A stretch of DNA of 28,328 nt from Anthropogastromicrobium sp052273485 (lineage in GTDB: Bacteria > Bacillota > Clostridia > Lachnospirales > Lachnospiraceae): positions 1-28,328 of the forward strand of contig DAVZID010000045.1 in NCBI GenBank assembly GCA_052273485.1, written 5' to 3'. Numbering within the stretch: position 1 is the first letter of the stretch; every line of letters starts with the position of its first letter. Below are positions 5,886-14,153 of this stretch, one piece after another. The translations under genes and the position numbers were made by a program. The notes beneath the pieces are model-generated. The model worked only from the letters and a program-made list of their open reading frames with translations. It searched no databases and was not told the DNA's origin.

Positions 5886-5932
5886 AAATATGCGGATTTG
5901 TCTGTACTACAGGCAGATCCGCATATTTTTTA
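5886..5932 (+). terminator. Terminator of the TPP riboswitch expression platform
   Basis: AAATATGCGGAT (5886-5897) pairs with ATCCGCATATTT (5917-5928). Seven more pairs extend inward around the loop TACTA (5905-5909), and a run of Ts ends the structure. This 19-bp hairpin lies between the aptamer and thiM, as expected for TPP-induced premature termination. An ATG at 5838 in the leader frame is not the thiM start. Confidence 0.9.
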
Positions 5933-6023
5933 TACGCAAAAGCCAGAACGATACAAGTTAGCGTCTGGTCAATGCGATGACAACTTGAGAATGTTTTCTC
6001 ATAGGATGCAAAGGAGCGAGTAT

Positions 6024-6845
6024 ATGCTGAAAGAATGTAGCAACAACGTAAGAAAAACAGTGCCGTTGGTACATAATATTACCAACTATGTCACGGTGAA
6101 TGATGTGGCAAATGTGATTTTGGCTTGCGGAGCCAGTCCGATTATGTCAGATGAACCTGACGATGTTGTGGACATCACTTCGATCTGCGGTGGATTAAAT
6201 ATCAATATTGGTACCCTTCACAAGTCGAGTATCGAGGCGATGTATTTGGCAGGAAAGAAAGCAAATGAATTGGGTCATCCAATCTTGTTAGATCCGGTAG
6301 GGGCAGGTGCATCAACGCTGCGTACCAATACCGCTGTGGATCTGATGAAAACGCTGAAATTGGCAGTGATTCGAGGAAATATCTCAGAGATTAAGACACT
6401 GGCACTGGGAAGTGGCACGACAAAAGGTGTTGATGCGGATGTGGCAGATAAAGTAACAGAAGAAAATTTGAATGAGGCGATTGCATTTGTAAAAGAATTT
6501 GCGAAGACAAGTGGCTCAATTATAGCAGTTACAGGCGCAATTGATTTGGTTAGTGACGGTAAGACTTGCTATGTGATTCGCAACGGTCGACCGGAAATGG
6601 GCCAGATCACAGGTACTGGCTGTCAGCTTTCCGGATTGATGACGGCTTTTCTTGTGGCAAATCCAAACAATCAGCTAGAAGCAGCTGCTGCAGCGGTCTG
6701 CACGATGGGACTGGCTGGTGAAATTGGTTATCGTCATATGCAGGAGGGAGACGGCAATTCCACCTATAGAAATCGCATTATTGATGCCATTTGCAATATG
6801 GATGGAGACATCTTGGAGAAAGGGGCAAAGTATGAAGTGCGATAA
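6024..6845 (+). CDS. thiM: Hydroxyethylthiazole kinase ThiM
   Basis: This encodes 273 residues, the normal length. It phosphorylates 4-methyl-5-(2-hydroxyethyl)thiazole with ATP in thiamine salvage. Visible family blocks are VPLVHNITNYVTVNDVAN at the N-terminus, ASPIMSDEP, HPILLDPVGAGAS, VIRGNISEI and GTGCQLSG with the catalytic cysteine at residue 200. The ATG at 6024 is preceded by AAAGGAG at 6010-6016. Upstream codons in the same frame belong to the riboswitch leader and are not used. It is the first gene of the TPP-controlled operon and overlaps thiE by 14 bases. Confidence 0.97.
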   Translation: MLKECSNNVRKTVPLVHNITNYVTVNDVANVILACGASPIMSDEPDDVVDITSICGGLNINIGTLHKSSIEAMYLAGKKANELGHPILLDPVGAGASTLRTNTAVDLMKTLKLAVIRGNISEIKTLALGSGTTKGVDADVADKVTEENLNEAIAFVKEFAKTSGSIIAVTGAIDLVSDGKTCYVIRNGRPEMGQITGTGCQLSGLMTAFLVANPNNQLEAAAAAVCTMGLAGEIGYRHMQEGDGNSTYRNRIIDAICNMDGDILEKGAKYEVR

Positions 6846-7473
6846 AAAAGACTTGCTCTTGTATGCGGTGACGGATCGCTATTGGCTGGGAACACGCACC
6901 CTGCAGGATGTTGTAAGAGAAAGCTTGGATGGCGGTGTGACATTTGTACAGTTGCGGGAAAAGCACCTGGATGATGCTCATTTTCTGGAAGAGGCAAAGG
7001 AATTAAAAAAGCTGTGCCGAGAGTATCATGTTCCCTTTGTGATCAATGATAATGTAGAGATTGCCATTGAGATGGATGCGGACGGGGTTCATGTCGGACA
7101 AAATGATATGGAAGCAGGGGATGTTCGTGCAAAGCTTGGCCCAGACAAAATTATCGGCGTATCTGCTCAGACTGTGGAACAGGCAGTTTTGGCAGAAAAG
7201 CGAGGTGCCGATTATCTGGGAGTTGGCGCCGTATTTCCAACGAACTCAAAGGATGATGCGACGGATGTATCTTTTGATACGCTAAAAGCAATCTGCGAAG
7301 CCGTCTCAATCCCGGTGATTGCCATTGGCGGAATTACGAAAGAAAATGTGAAAGAACTTTCCGGCAGTGGCATCTGTGGAATTGCTGTGATCAGCGCCAT
7401 TTACGGCCAAAAGGATATCAAGGAAGCATCCAAGAAACTTAAAAAAGCTACCGAAGAAATGGTAAAAGCATGA
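6832..7473 (+). CDS. thiE: Thiamine-phosphate synthase ThiE
   Basis: This encodes 213 residues with a TIM-barrel fold. It joins HMP-pyrophosphate and HET-phosphate to give thiamine monophosphate. Motifs include LYAVTDRYWLG at the start, VTFVQLREK (pyrophosphate-binding arginine and lysine), VINDNVEIA, DGVHVGQND, GVSAQT, GVGAVFPTNSKDDA and IAIGGI near the C-terminus. The start at ATG 6832 (MKCDKKD) gives the usual length and a 14-base overlap with thiM, with AAAGGGG just upstream. The serine of GVGAVFPTNSK and other active-site positions are intact, arguing for a true ThiE and not a TenI-type paralogue. Confidence 0.96.
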   Translation: MKCDKKDLLLYAVTDRYWLGTRTLQDVVRESLDGGVTFVQLREKHLDDAHFLEEAKELKKLCREYHVPFVINDNVEIAIEMDADGVHVGQNDMEAGDVRAKLGPDKIIGVSAQTVEQAVLAEKRGADYLGVGAVFPTNSKDDATDVSFDTLKAICEAVSIPVIAIGGITKENVKELSGSGICGIAVISAIYGQKDIKEASKKLKKATEEMVKA

Positions 7474-7479
7474 TAAAAA

Positions 7480-7512
7480 AGCGGTCTGTTGGGGGCACCA
7501 CTTCAGACCGCT
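7480..7512 (+). repeat. Hairpin between thiE and thiD
   Basis: AGCGGTCTG (7480-7488) and CAGACCGCT (7504-7512) form a perfect 9-bp stem with a 15-base G-rich loop. There is no T-run, so it is unlikely to terminate strongly. It may protect the upstream mRNA or partly uncouple thiD from thiE. Confidence 0.5.
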
Positions 7513-7545
7513 ATACAAAACGTTAACTGAAAAAAGGAGAAAAAG

Positions 7546-8352
7546 ATGAGAACAGCAGTAACGATCGCGGGAAGTGATTCTAGCGGAGGCGCCGGTATTC
7601 AGGCAGATATCAAGACGATGATGGCAAATGGCGTGTATGCCATGAGTGCGATCACGGCACTGACTGCACAAAATACGACCGGCGTGACCTCTATTTTAAA
7701 TGCAACACCAACGTTTTTAGGAGAAGAACTCGATGCTATTTTTACAGACATCTATCCGGATGCTGTAAAGATTGGAATGGTCTCAGAGAGTGAACTGATT
7801 CAGGTAATAGCAGCGAAGCTTCGCCAATACAAGGCAAAACATATTGTGGTGGATCCGGTTATGGTGGCAACGAGCGGAGCGAGACTAATCAGCGAACAGG
7901 CAATGGATACTCTAAAAAATGAGTTATTTTTGCTGGCAGATGTACTGACACCGAATATTCCAGAGGCAGAGGTGCTGACCGGAATGCACATTACAACGAC
8001 GCAGGAAATGATTGATGCCGCAAAAAAAATCTCAGAATCGTATCATTGCGCAGTTTTGGTAAAGGGCGGTCATCATGTAAATGATGCGAATGATTTGCTG
8101 TATGCACAGGGCCATTATCGCTGGTTCAACGGCAAACGCATCAACAATCCCAATACACATGGTACAGGCTGTACCTTATCCTCTGCAATTGCAGCAAATC
8201 TCGCCAAAGGCTATGATCTTGAGACAGCGATAGAGCGCGCAAAGGACTATATTTCTGGCGCACTGTCCGCGATGCTTGATCTTGGAAAGGGAAGTGGTCC
8301 GATGGATCACGGCTTTGCAATCGACAATGTCTATACAAGGGAGGCAGACTGA
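7546..8352 (+). CDS. thiD: Hydroxymethylpyrimidine/phosphomethylpyrimidine kinase ThiD
   Basis: This encodes 268 residues of the ribokinase fold. It phosphorylates HMP and then HMP-phosphate to the pyrophosphate used by ThiE. Family blocks are TIAGSDSSGGAGIQADIKT at the N-terminus, DAVKIGMV, HIVVDPVMVATSG, LTPNIPEAE, VLVKGGHH, and THGTGCTLSSAIAANLA, which carries the catalytic Asp-equivalent/anion-hole segment. AAAAGGAGAAAAAG precedes the ATG. The gene ends 2 bases before cytX, consistent with cotranscription. Confidence 0.96.
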   Translation: MRTAVTIAGSDSSGGAGIQADIKTMMANGVYAMSAITALTAQNTTGVTSILNATPTFLGEELDAIFTDIYPDAVKIGMVSESELIQVIAAKLRQYKAKHIVVDPVMVATSGARLISEQAMDTLKNELFLLADVLTPNIPEAEVLTGMHITTTQEMIDAAKKISESYHCAVLVKGGHHVNDANDLLYAQGHYRWFNGKRINNPNTHGTGCTLSSAIAANLAKGYDLETAIERAKDYISGALSAMLDLGKGSGPMDHGFAIDNVYTREAD

Positions 8353-8354
8353 TC

Positions 8355-9548
8355 ATGGAGAAAAAAACATCCTTGTTTGAAAATGGGCTGATTTGGTTTG
8401 GCGCTGGCGTTTCAATTGCAGAGATTTTGACGGGTACCTATTTTTCCTCTCTTGGCTTTGGGAAAGGTTTGGCAGCAATTCTGATTGGTCATGTAATTGG
8501 TTGTGTTATGTTGTTTTTAGCCGGTGTGATTGGCGGCAAGCGTAGAAAGAGTGCCATGGAGACGGTAAAAGATAGCTTTGGTCTGCGCGGCGGCCAGTTG
8601 TTTGCACTTTTAAATGTGCTGCAGCTTGTCGGTTGGACGGCGATTATGATTTATGATGGTGCGCTGGCAGCAGGTGGTATTTTTGATGTAGGACAGTGGG
8701 TATGGTGTCTGGTCATTGGTGGTCTGATTCTTGTTTGGATTCTGATTGGAATTACGAATCTTGGTAAGGTCAATACGATCGCAATGGCAGCGCTGTTTCT
8801 TCTGACATTGATTTTAGCCAAAATCATTTTCTTTAGCGGAAATTCGATGATGCAGACAACAGACGATTCGATGTCCTTTGGCGCAGCTGTTGAGTTAGCG
8901 GTAGCGATGCCATTGTCATGGCTGCCGTTAATCAGCGATTATACACGGGAAGCAAAAGAACCGGTCAAGGCAACTGCTGTCAGTGCGATTGTGTATGGAA
9001 TTGTCAGCTGTTTCATGTATCTGATTGGCATGGGCGCAGCCATCTTTACCGGGGAGAGTGATATTGCTCAGATTATGGTGAAAGCAGGACTAGGAATTGT
9101 CGGCCTTTTGATTGTCGTATTTTCGACTGTTACGACGACCTTTCTGGATGCCTATTCTGCTGGTATTTCCAGCGAGTCAATTGTATCTGGTGTAAAAGGA
9201 AGGACAGTAGCCATCGCAGTTACGGTGATTGGTACAATTGCAGCGATTGTATATCCGATGGATGACATTACAAACTTTTTGTATCTGATTGGTTCCGTAT
9301 TCGCACCGATGATTGCGATACAGATTGCAGATTTCTTCCTCTTAAAGAAAGAAAAGATGACGGAAGCCTTTGATTGGTGCAATCTAATCATCTGGATTAT
9401 CGGTTTTGTGCTCTATCGCATCTTGATGCATGTAGATCTGGTATGTGGCAATACATTGCCAGATATGGTACTCACAATTCTCATCTGCGTAATTGTACAT
9501 ATGATCCAGAAGCAGATAAGAACAGGAAACAACGAACTCAGAAAGTGA
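8355..9548 (+). CDS. cytX: Hydroxymethylpyrimidine transporter CytX (NCS1 family)
   Basis: This encodes a 397-residue integral membrane protein with about twelve hydrophobic segments. It is similar in layout to NCS1 cytosine/purine permeases, with the CytX-type opening LFENGLIWFGAGVSIAEILT, a LSWLPLISDYTREAK block in the middle and STVTTTFLDAYSAGIS in the second half. CytX proteins import HMP and are usually found behind TPP riboswitches or in thiD-containing operons, as here. GGGAGG lies just before the ATG and the thiD stop is 2 bases upstream. The last codons (ELRK) lie in sequence copied from the Mn riboswitch, so the natural C-terminus may have been altered by that insertion. Confidence 0.93.
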   Translation: MEKKTSLFENGLIWFGAGVSIAEILTGTYFSSLGFGKGLAAILIGHVIGCVMLFLAGVIGGKRRKSAMETVKDSFGLRGGQLFALLNVLQLVGWTAIMIYDGALAAGGIFDVGQWVWCLVIGGLILVWILIGITNLGKVNTIAMAALFLLTLILAKIIFFSGNSMMQTTDDSMSFGAAVELAVAMPLSWLPLISDYTREAKEPVKATAVSAIVYGIVSCFMYLIGMGAAIFTGESDIAQIMVKAGLGIVGLLIVVFSTVTTTFLDAYSAGISSESIVSGVKGRTVAIAVTVIGTIAAIVYPMDDITNFLYLIGSVFAPMIAIQIADFFLLKKEKMTEAFDWCNLIIWIIGFVLYRILMHVDLVCGNTLPDMVLTILICVIVHMIQKQIRTGNNELRK

Positions 9549-9603
9549 TGAAACGATGAAACAGCGAGACTTTTACTGCAAATGTAGTAGAAGTCTCTTT
9601 TTT
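9535..9603 (+). terminator. Terminator derived from a yybP-ykoY riboswitch 3' half
   Basis: GAGACTT (9566-9572) pairs with AAGTCTC (9591-9597), TACTGC pairs with GTAGTA inside, and six Ts follow. The whole segment from 9535 is nearly identical to 1634-1693, the last part of the Mn riboswitch and its terminator, except for a 9-base insertion and a few changes in the loop. The 5' half of the aptamer (GGGAGTAGC) is absent, so it cannot sense Mn2+; it should simply end the thiamine operon transcript. Confidence 0.8.
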
Positions 9604-9664
9604 GTGGCGCTTCCAAGTCATGCAAATCCAAAGTTATGTAAAATTGGTTTCTGTGAATGAATGC

Positions 9665-9692
9665 TTGCAAACAAATGCGCATGTGATATACT
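9665..9692 (+). promoter_or_regulatory. Promoter of the 552-residue uncharacterised gene
   Basis: TTGCAA (9665-9670), a 16-base spacer ending in TGA, and TATACT (9687-9692), which makes an extended -10. It lies about 47 bases before the start codon. Confidence 0.6.
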
Positions 9693-9738
9693 CAATCAAG
9701 GAAACAGCAAAAGAAGACAGCAAAGGAGAACAGCAAAA

Positions 9739-11397
9739 ATGAAACGCTATATGGCACATATTCTTGTCTCAGCAGAGAAGATTACGGAACATTTCTTAAA
9801 GGTACAGGTGCACGAACCGGGCACCCTGGCAGACGGTGGCATGGAAGGTTTAGTGGTAGACGTCAAGCCGACCGTATTTGCAATGCGGGCAGCAATGTCC
9901 GTTTATCTGTACCCGCAGAGTCGTTTTTATAAGGATGAGACGCTTCGTGCCGCGATGGAGCAGGCAGCAGATTTTATTGCACGCAACCAAAATGAAGATG
10001 GAAGCTTTGATTATACGGTATGCAACTTCCATTCCGCACCAGACACCGCGTTTTGCTATCATCCGATGGATAAGACCTATCGCTTGATGAAAAAATTTGA
10101 AAAGGAAGTGGACACATCCTCTCTTCAGGAAAAATATCTTACAATTATGAAACAGGCAGCTGCAGCTATTCGCGATGGCGGTTTCCACACGCCGAATCAC
10201 CGCTGGGCCATCTGCGCAGCACTGATGCAGGCAGCAGATGTGTTTGCTCCAGATGAGGCATTTGCGGCAAGCTGCAAAGCGCGCACTGAAAAATATTTGA
10301 ATGAAGGAATTGACGGAAACGAGGACGGTGAGTATGCAGAGCGCTCCACAGGAGGGTACAACTGTGTTGTCAATGATGCGATGATCAACCTCTATGAGAT
10401 GACAAAAGATCCATCCTATCTTGCATATCCGGAGCGAAATCTTCACATGATGGAACTCTATTTTGACCCGGACGGCACAATCTTTACACAAAATTCTACG
10501 AGACAGGATCGTGGAAAAAAAGTATGGCCAGATCTGTATTTTCATCAGTATTTGTATATGGCGGCAAAGGCAAATCTGTCTGCCGAGCGCAAGGATGAAT
10601 TTTTAAAGGCAGCACATCAAATTATTAAAAGCTGCATCGCAAGAGGCGATGATGCGCCGGACTGCCTGTATCTTTTAATGCTGTATGAAGAGATGGCGCA
10701 GTCTACGTTTACAGGCAGCGGTTTTATGAACGAGTATCGAAAGCTTTTCAAAGATTCCGGCGTGCTGCGTGTGGCAAAGAAAAAATATGCTTATACCGCA
10801 TTAAAGGGAAAGTCTGCCTTTTTGTATGTCAACGTGGATGGCTATGAGGTTTGCTTTAAATTAGGTGAGAGTTTCTGTGAGGTGCGAAACTTTATCCCGC
10901 AGCAGCTTGTCCAGATAGAAGACGGCTGTGAGCTGACTGCAACTGCCAATGTCTGGTACTACGAGCCATGGGATGAAAAGCCGGCGACAAGCGACTGGTG
11001 GCAGATGGATCAGAAAAAACGCACGCTGAAAATTCCGCGTACATTGACGACAAAGGTAACGGTACATGAGCATGAGGATGGTCTGGAACTTTCGCTTCAC
11101 ACAGAAGGATTAGAGAAGCTTCCGCTTCGCTTGCAGTTATGTATCCCGGCAGGTTCCGTTGTCCGAAATGATGCTTTCTGGTTAAAGACAGAAGCTGGTC
11201 AAGGCATGATTGTGCGAAGCGGAAATGTAGAACTGGCACAGGGTGAAAAGATTTTAACCTTTGGACCATGCTTTGGCGAGCATGAGTTTCAGGGCCATTA
11301 CTCCGGTGAGGAGACAAATGCGGGTGGCTACACGATTTTCTGCAATGCCCTTACACCGGTGGATAAGACCGTATTTCTTGGTGTAAAGAGAAAATAA
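9739..11397 (+). CDS. Uncharacterised protein, probable alpha/alpha-toroid carbohydrate-related enzyme
   Basis: This encodes 552 residues with no signal peptide and no membrane segments. The N-terminal two thirds is helix-rich with repeated aromatic and acidic stretches (FIARNQNEDGSFDYTV, FCYHPMDKTYRLM, GGYNCVVNDAMINLYEM, KVWPDLYFHQYLYMAAK), the look of an (alpha/alpha) toroid as in polysaccharide lyases, heparinase-like proteins and unsaturated glucuronyl hydrolases. The C-terminal third is beta-rich (from about residue 350, with WYYEPWDEKP and SDWWQMD), as in the sheet domain that follows such toroids. I do not recognise a named family and make no claim on substrate. ATG 9739 follows AAGGAGAA at 9722-9729. 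The gene stands alone between a terminator and the Pho-type promoter. Confidence 0.75.
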   Translation: MKRYMAHILVSAEKITEHFLKVQVHEPGTLADGGMEGLVVDVKPTVFAMRAAMSVYLYPQSRFYKDETLRAAMEQAADFIARNQNEDGSFDYTVCNFHSAPDTAFCYHPMDKTYRLMKKFEKEVDTSSLQEKYLTIMKQAAAAIRDGGFHTPNHRWAICAALMQAADVFAPDEAFAASCKARTEKYLNEGIDGNEDGEYAERSTGGYNCVVNDAMINLYEMTKDPSYLAYPERNLHMMELYFDPDGTIFTQNSTRQDRGKKVWPDLYFHQYLYMAAKANLSAERKDEFLKAAHQIIKSCIARGDDAPDCLYLLMLYEEMAQSTFTGSGFMNEYRKLFKDSGVLRVAKKKYAYTALKGKSAFLYVNVDGYEVCFKLGESFCEVRNFIPQQLVQIEDGCELTATANVWYYEPWDEKPATSDWWQMDQKKRTLKIPRTLTTKVTVHEHEDGLELSLHTEGLEKLPLRLQLCIPAGSVVRNDAFWLKTEAGQGMIVRSGNVELAQGEKILTFGPCFGEHEFQGHYSGEETNAGGYTIFCNALTPVDKTVFLGVKRK

Positions 11398-11446
11398 ATC
11401 AATAAGAAGACACATGTAAAGCACAGATAAAGATTGTATAAAAGAA

Positions 11447-11490
11447 CTTTACATAGACTTTACATAAAACTCACACAGAGCTGATAGCAT
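11447..11490 (+). promoter_or_regulatory. PhoP-box-like 11-bp repeat array
   Basis: Four consecutive 11-base units: CTTTACATAGA (11447), CTTTACATAAA (11458), ACTCACACAGA (11469) and GCTGATAGCAT (11480). PhoP/PhoB-type response regulators bind direct repeats of a TTAACA- or CTGTCAT-like half-site spaced 11 bp apart, so the period fits exactly. The site lies about 245 bases before a Na+/phosphate cotransporter, which makes control by phosphate starvation likely. The -10 box is not clear. Confidence 0.6.
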
Positions 11491-11514
11491 GATTTCCCTA
11501 GTCGGGGTACATTG

Positions 11515-11554
11515 AATAGGAAGGGTGGAGCAGGACTGCAACACACTTCCTATT
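11515..11554 (+). terminator. Stem-loop in the transporter leader (possible attenuator)
   Basis: AATAGGAAG-G-GTG (11515-11527) pairs with CAC-A-CTTCCTATT (11542-11554) around a 14-base loop, followed by TTAACG. The T-run is short. It lies between the Pho-type repeats and the gene, so it could attenuate the leader or end a transcript from upstream. A perfect palindrome TTAACGTTAA overlaps its end at 11555-11564. Confidence 0.4.
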
Positions 11555-11657
11555 TTAACGTTAACGATAACAGGTTACGATCAAGAGAAGCGAGCGAACG
11601 GATTTGAGAAAATTGAAACAAATCCGAATCAAAGAAATCAAAATCAAAGAAACCAAA

Positions 11658-11695
11658 CTCACACAAAGCTCACACAAAGCTCATAAGAAGCTCAG
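11658..11695 (+). repeat. Second tandem array of 11-bp units (CTCACACAAAG)
   Basis: CTCACACAAAG occurs twice exactly (11658 and 11669), followed by CTCATAAGAAG (11680) and CTCAG (11691). The unit length and the CTCACACA core match the third unit of the Pho-type array at 11469, 190 bases upstream. It ends about 40 bases before the start codon. It may be a second regulator-binding array or only a repeat-derived leader. Confidence 0.55.
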
Positions 11696-11734
11696 ATCGT
11701 AACACACATCCGGGAGAACCGGGGGAGGAAAATC

Positions 11735-13681
11735 ATGAATGAAAATGTGAAAATTGTGTTTGGCCTATTAGGCGGTCTTGCACTGTTTTTGTACGGCATG
11801 AACGGCATGAGTGACGCGCTCCAGAAGACAGCGGGCGACAAGATGAAGAAAATCTTAAGCTTTCTGACAAAGAACCCGATTATGGGCGCACTTGCCGGTG
11901 CACTCGTAACAGCCGTTTTGCAAAGTAGTTCCGCGACAACGGTTATGGTAATCGGTTTTGTCAGCGCAGGACTTATGAGCCTGCCGCAGGCGATCTCTGT
12001 TATTTTTGGTGCGAACATCGGAACCACAATGACCGCACAGCTGATGGCATTTAAGATCAGCGATTACATCTATCCGCTTATTTTCATTGGATTTATGATG
12101 AATTTTGCCTGTAAGAAGGAGCAGTTAAAAAATATTGGACTTGTTATCTTCTCCTTCGGACTGTTGTTTGAGGGTATTGAGATCATGGGCAGCGTTATGA
12201 AGCCGCTCGCAGGAAGTGCGATCTTTGTTGATCTGATGGAAAAGGTAAAGGAAATTCCAATCCTCGGTGTGGCACTCGGAACGGTCATGACACTTGTTGT
12301 ACAGAGTAGTTCCGCAACCATTGCTGTGTTACAAAATTTCGCCTCGCAGGCAGGGCCAGATGGCGTGACGAGTGTAATGGGACTTACAGGTGCAATCCCG
12401 ATTCTTCTTGGTGATAACATCGGTACCACAATTACTGCACTTTTAGCATCCATCGGACAGTCCAAGAATGCAAAGAGAACTGCACTGGCACACAGTGTTT
12501 TTAATATAACTGGTAGTATCTTGTTCATGTTTCTCCTTCCGCTTTTGGCGCGTTTTGTGCAGTTCATTTCTCCGAAAGGAAACGAGGTCGATGTTATTTC
12601 CAGACAGATTGCAAATGCGCATACAACCTTTAATGTTGTCTGTACATTGATTTGGCTGCCACTTATTCCAGTCATGGTGAAGATTGTTATGACCATTATT
12701 CCAGGCAGAGACAAGAAAACAGATGATGGTCCAGTAAGTGTTCTGGAAGATGGCGTTATTGCACAGCCGGCAGCAGCACTGTTTCTTGTATCTGAGGAAC
12801 TTGACCATATGGCAGAGGTGGGAAGCAATCTTTTAACTTCTCTTAAGGAAAGTTTCAGTGCAGATAAGACGTCAAGTGAAAAGGCAAAAGAGCAATATAA
12901 AAAATACCGCAGACAGGCGGCAAGAATGGAGAGTGATCTTTCCACTTATGTAACAAAGATGCTTTCAAGCGGAAATCTGACCCAACAGCAGTCTGGTCAA
13001 GCAGCAGGGTTATTGTATGTTTCCAATAATATCGGTCGTATCGCAGATCGCTGCGAGGAGATTGCAGATGTACACGATAAAATTTTGATGGACAAGCGAT
13101 CCTTCTCTGATGCGGCAACCGGTGAGTTACAGGATTGTATCGAGATTTCAAGAAAGCTATTTGATCGCGCGATTCGTTCGGTAAAAGATGGCGATCTAGA
13201 CCGTGCCCGCACCGTTGTCAAGAAAAAGAATAAGATGCGTAAAGCGCAAAAGCAATTAAAGCGTGCGCATCTGGCGCGTATCAATGAGGGCCTTTGTGAT
13301 GCTTCCATGACCGAGGACTACTCTGCAATTATGTATAGTTTAGACCGAATTGTCGATAACTGTGTAAGCATTGCTGAGGAGGCACTTGACAATATCGCAT
13401 TTATCAATTTGTCTGAGGACGAGCAAGAGAAGATGGCGCAGGGCTTGGAAGGCTCACAGGCAAACGCACAGAAGGAGTCACACGAACAAAGTGAGGCGAA
13501 GATGCAGCAGGAGACTGGACAGCAGAATGCAGAAACAAAGGAGTCACAGGCAGCGAAAGCAGATGCCAAAGAAGCAGATGCTGAGCTCGAAGAGATCGCT
13601 GAGGAAGGCACTGCAGATATCATTGCTGAGATTGATGCGGAGGAGACACAGGAAGATAATAAGAGTGCGGATTTGACCTGA
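11735..13681 (+). CDS. Na+/phosphate cotransporter family protein with PhoU-like domain
   Basis: This encodes 648 residues. The N-terminal membrane part carries the two QSSSAT repeats of the Na/Pi cotransporter family, at about 63 and 190, each followed by a GANIGTT or GDNIGTT block. Around residue 340 the membrane part ends and a helical PhoU-like region follows (HMAEVGSNLLTSLKESF, NIGRIADRCEEIADVH, AIMYSLDRIVDNCVSIAEEA). From about residue 563 there is an unusual acidic, Glu/Gln/Ala-rich tail of some 85 residues with no predicted fold. The family imports or exchanges phosphate coupled to Na+. GGGGGAGG just before the ATG is a very strong ribosome binding site. The 11-bp repeat array upstream supports control by phosphate supply. 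Confidence 0.9.
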   Translation: MNENVKIVFGLLGGLALFLYGMNGMSDALQKTAGDKMKKILSFLTKNPIMGALAGALVTAVLQSSSATTVMVIGFVSAGLMSLPQAISVIFGANIGTTMTAQLMAFKISDYIYPLIFIGFMMNFACKKEQLKNIGLVIFSFGLLFEGIEIMGSVMKPLAGSAIFVDLMEKVKEIPILGVALGTVMTLVVQSSSATIAVLQNFASQAGPDGVTSVMGLTGAIPILLGDNIGTTITALLASIGQSKNAKRTALAHSVFNITGSILFMFLLPLLARFVQFISPKGNEVDVISRQIANAHTTFNVVCTLIWLPLIPVMVKIVMTIIPGRDKKTDDGPVSVLEDGVIAQPAAALFLVSEELDHMAEVGSNLLTSLKESFSADKTSSEKAKEQYKKYRRQAARMESDLSTYVTKMLSSGNLTQQQSGQAAGLLYVSNNIGRIADRCEEIADVHDKILMDKRSFSDAATGELQDCIEISRKLFDRAIRSVKDGDLDRARTVVKKKNKMRKAQKQLKRAHLARINEGLCDASMTEDYSAIMYSLDRIVDNCVSIAEEALDNIAFINLSEDEQEKMAQGLEGSQANAQKESHEQSEAKMQQETGQQNAETKESQAAKADAKEADAELEEIAEEGTADIIAEIDAEETQEDNKSADLT

Positions 13682-13797
13682 ATTTTACATTCGGTTTACG
13701 GTAGTGTGATAGCAGCACATGCGCACACGGAGTATATTGATGTCAGAAAAAGAAAAAAAGTTATCTTCATAGGCGAAAGCCAGAATGAGAGGCAATT

Positions 13798-14043
13798 ATG
13801 AAAATGGCATCAATGTGGTACGCAATCAATAGCGCAGATATAGAAAGATCAACAAAGAATGAATTATTTGTCGGCATTCACATTTTTGTGTGGGCAGCAA
13901 TTGCATTTATCTTATGCCTGGTAGGCGGTGCAGTTCAGGGTTCCTTTGATGCAGGATGGCGTTTTTTAACATTCTTAATCACGGGTTACAGTGCCGTAAT
14001 CATGGGATTTTTCAGAAGCGTCTTTTATCTTCTTAGAAAGTGA
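13798..14043 (+). CDS. Small uncharacterised membrane protein
   Basis: This encodes 81 residues with two hydrophobic segments, about residues 26-46 (HIFVWAAIAFILCLVGGAV) and 53-77 (WRFLTFLITGYSAVIMGFF), short soluble ends and no signal peptide. GAGAGG lies 7 bases before the ATG. It is followed by a strong terminator and preceded by a 116-base gap, so it is probably transcribed with or after the phosphate transporter. I do not recognise a family. Confidence 0.6.
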   Translation: MKMASMWYAINSADIERSTKNELFVGIHIFVWAAIAFILCLVGGAVQGSFDAGWRFLTFLITGYSAVIMGFFRSVFYLLRK

Positions 14044-14102
14044 TTTTTCAGATAAGAACCAACTAGGTAAAAAAGATAAAAATAGAGTAAGAACAAATCG
14101 TA

Positions 14103-14136
14103 GGCTCAGCCGGAAATCCGGTCTGGGCCTTTTGTT
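14103..14136 (+). terminator. Intrinsic terminator after the small membrane protein
   Basis: GGCTCAG (14103-14109) pairs with CTGGGCC (14123-14129) and CCGG pairs with CCGG around AAAT inside. TTTTGTT follows. Confidence 0.85.
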
Positions 14137-14153
14137 AACCTTCTGGGTAGCAC

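Noticed and set aside
5838..6023. Longer thiM reading frame starting at ATG 5838
   Set aside because: It crosses the TPP riboswitch terminator. ATG 6024 has the AAAGGAG site and gives the normal ThiM length.
9850..10545. 231-codon frame on the - strand
   Set aside because: It lies wholly inside the 552-residue + strand gene, has cysteine/histidine-rich, non-protein-like composition and no ribosome binding site.
11658..11695. CRISPR array
   Set aside because: The repeats are 11 bases long, directly adjacent and without spacers; no cas genes are present.
12070..12945. 291-codon frame on the - strand
   Set aside because: It is a shadow of the Na+/phosphate cotransporter; the mirrored SSS-rich pattern comes from the opposite strand's codons.
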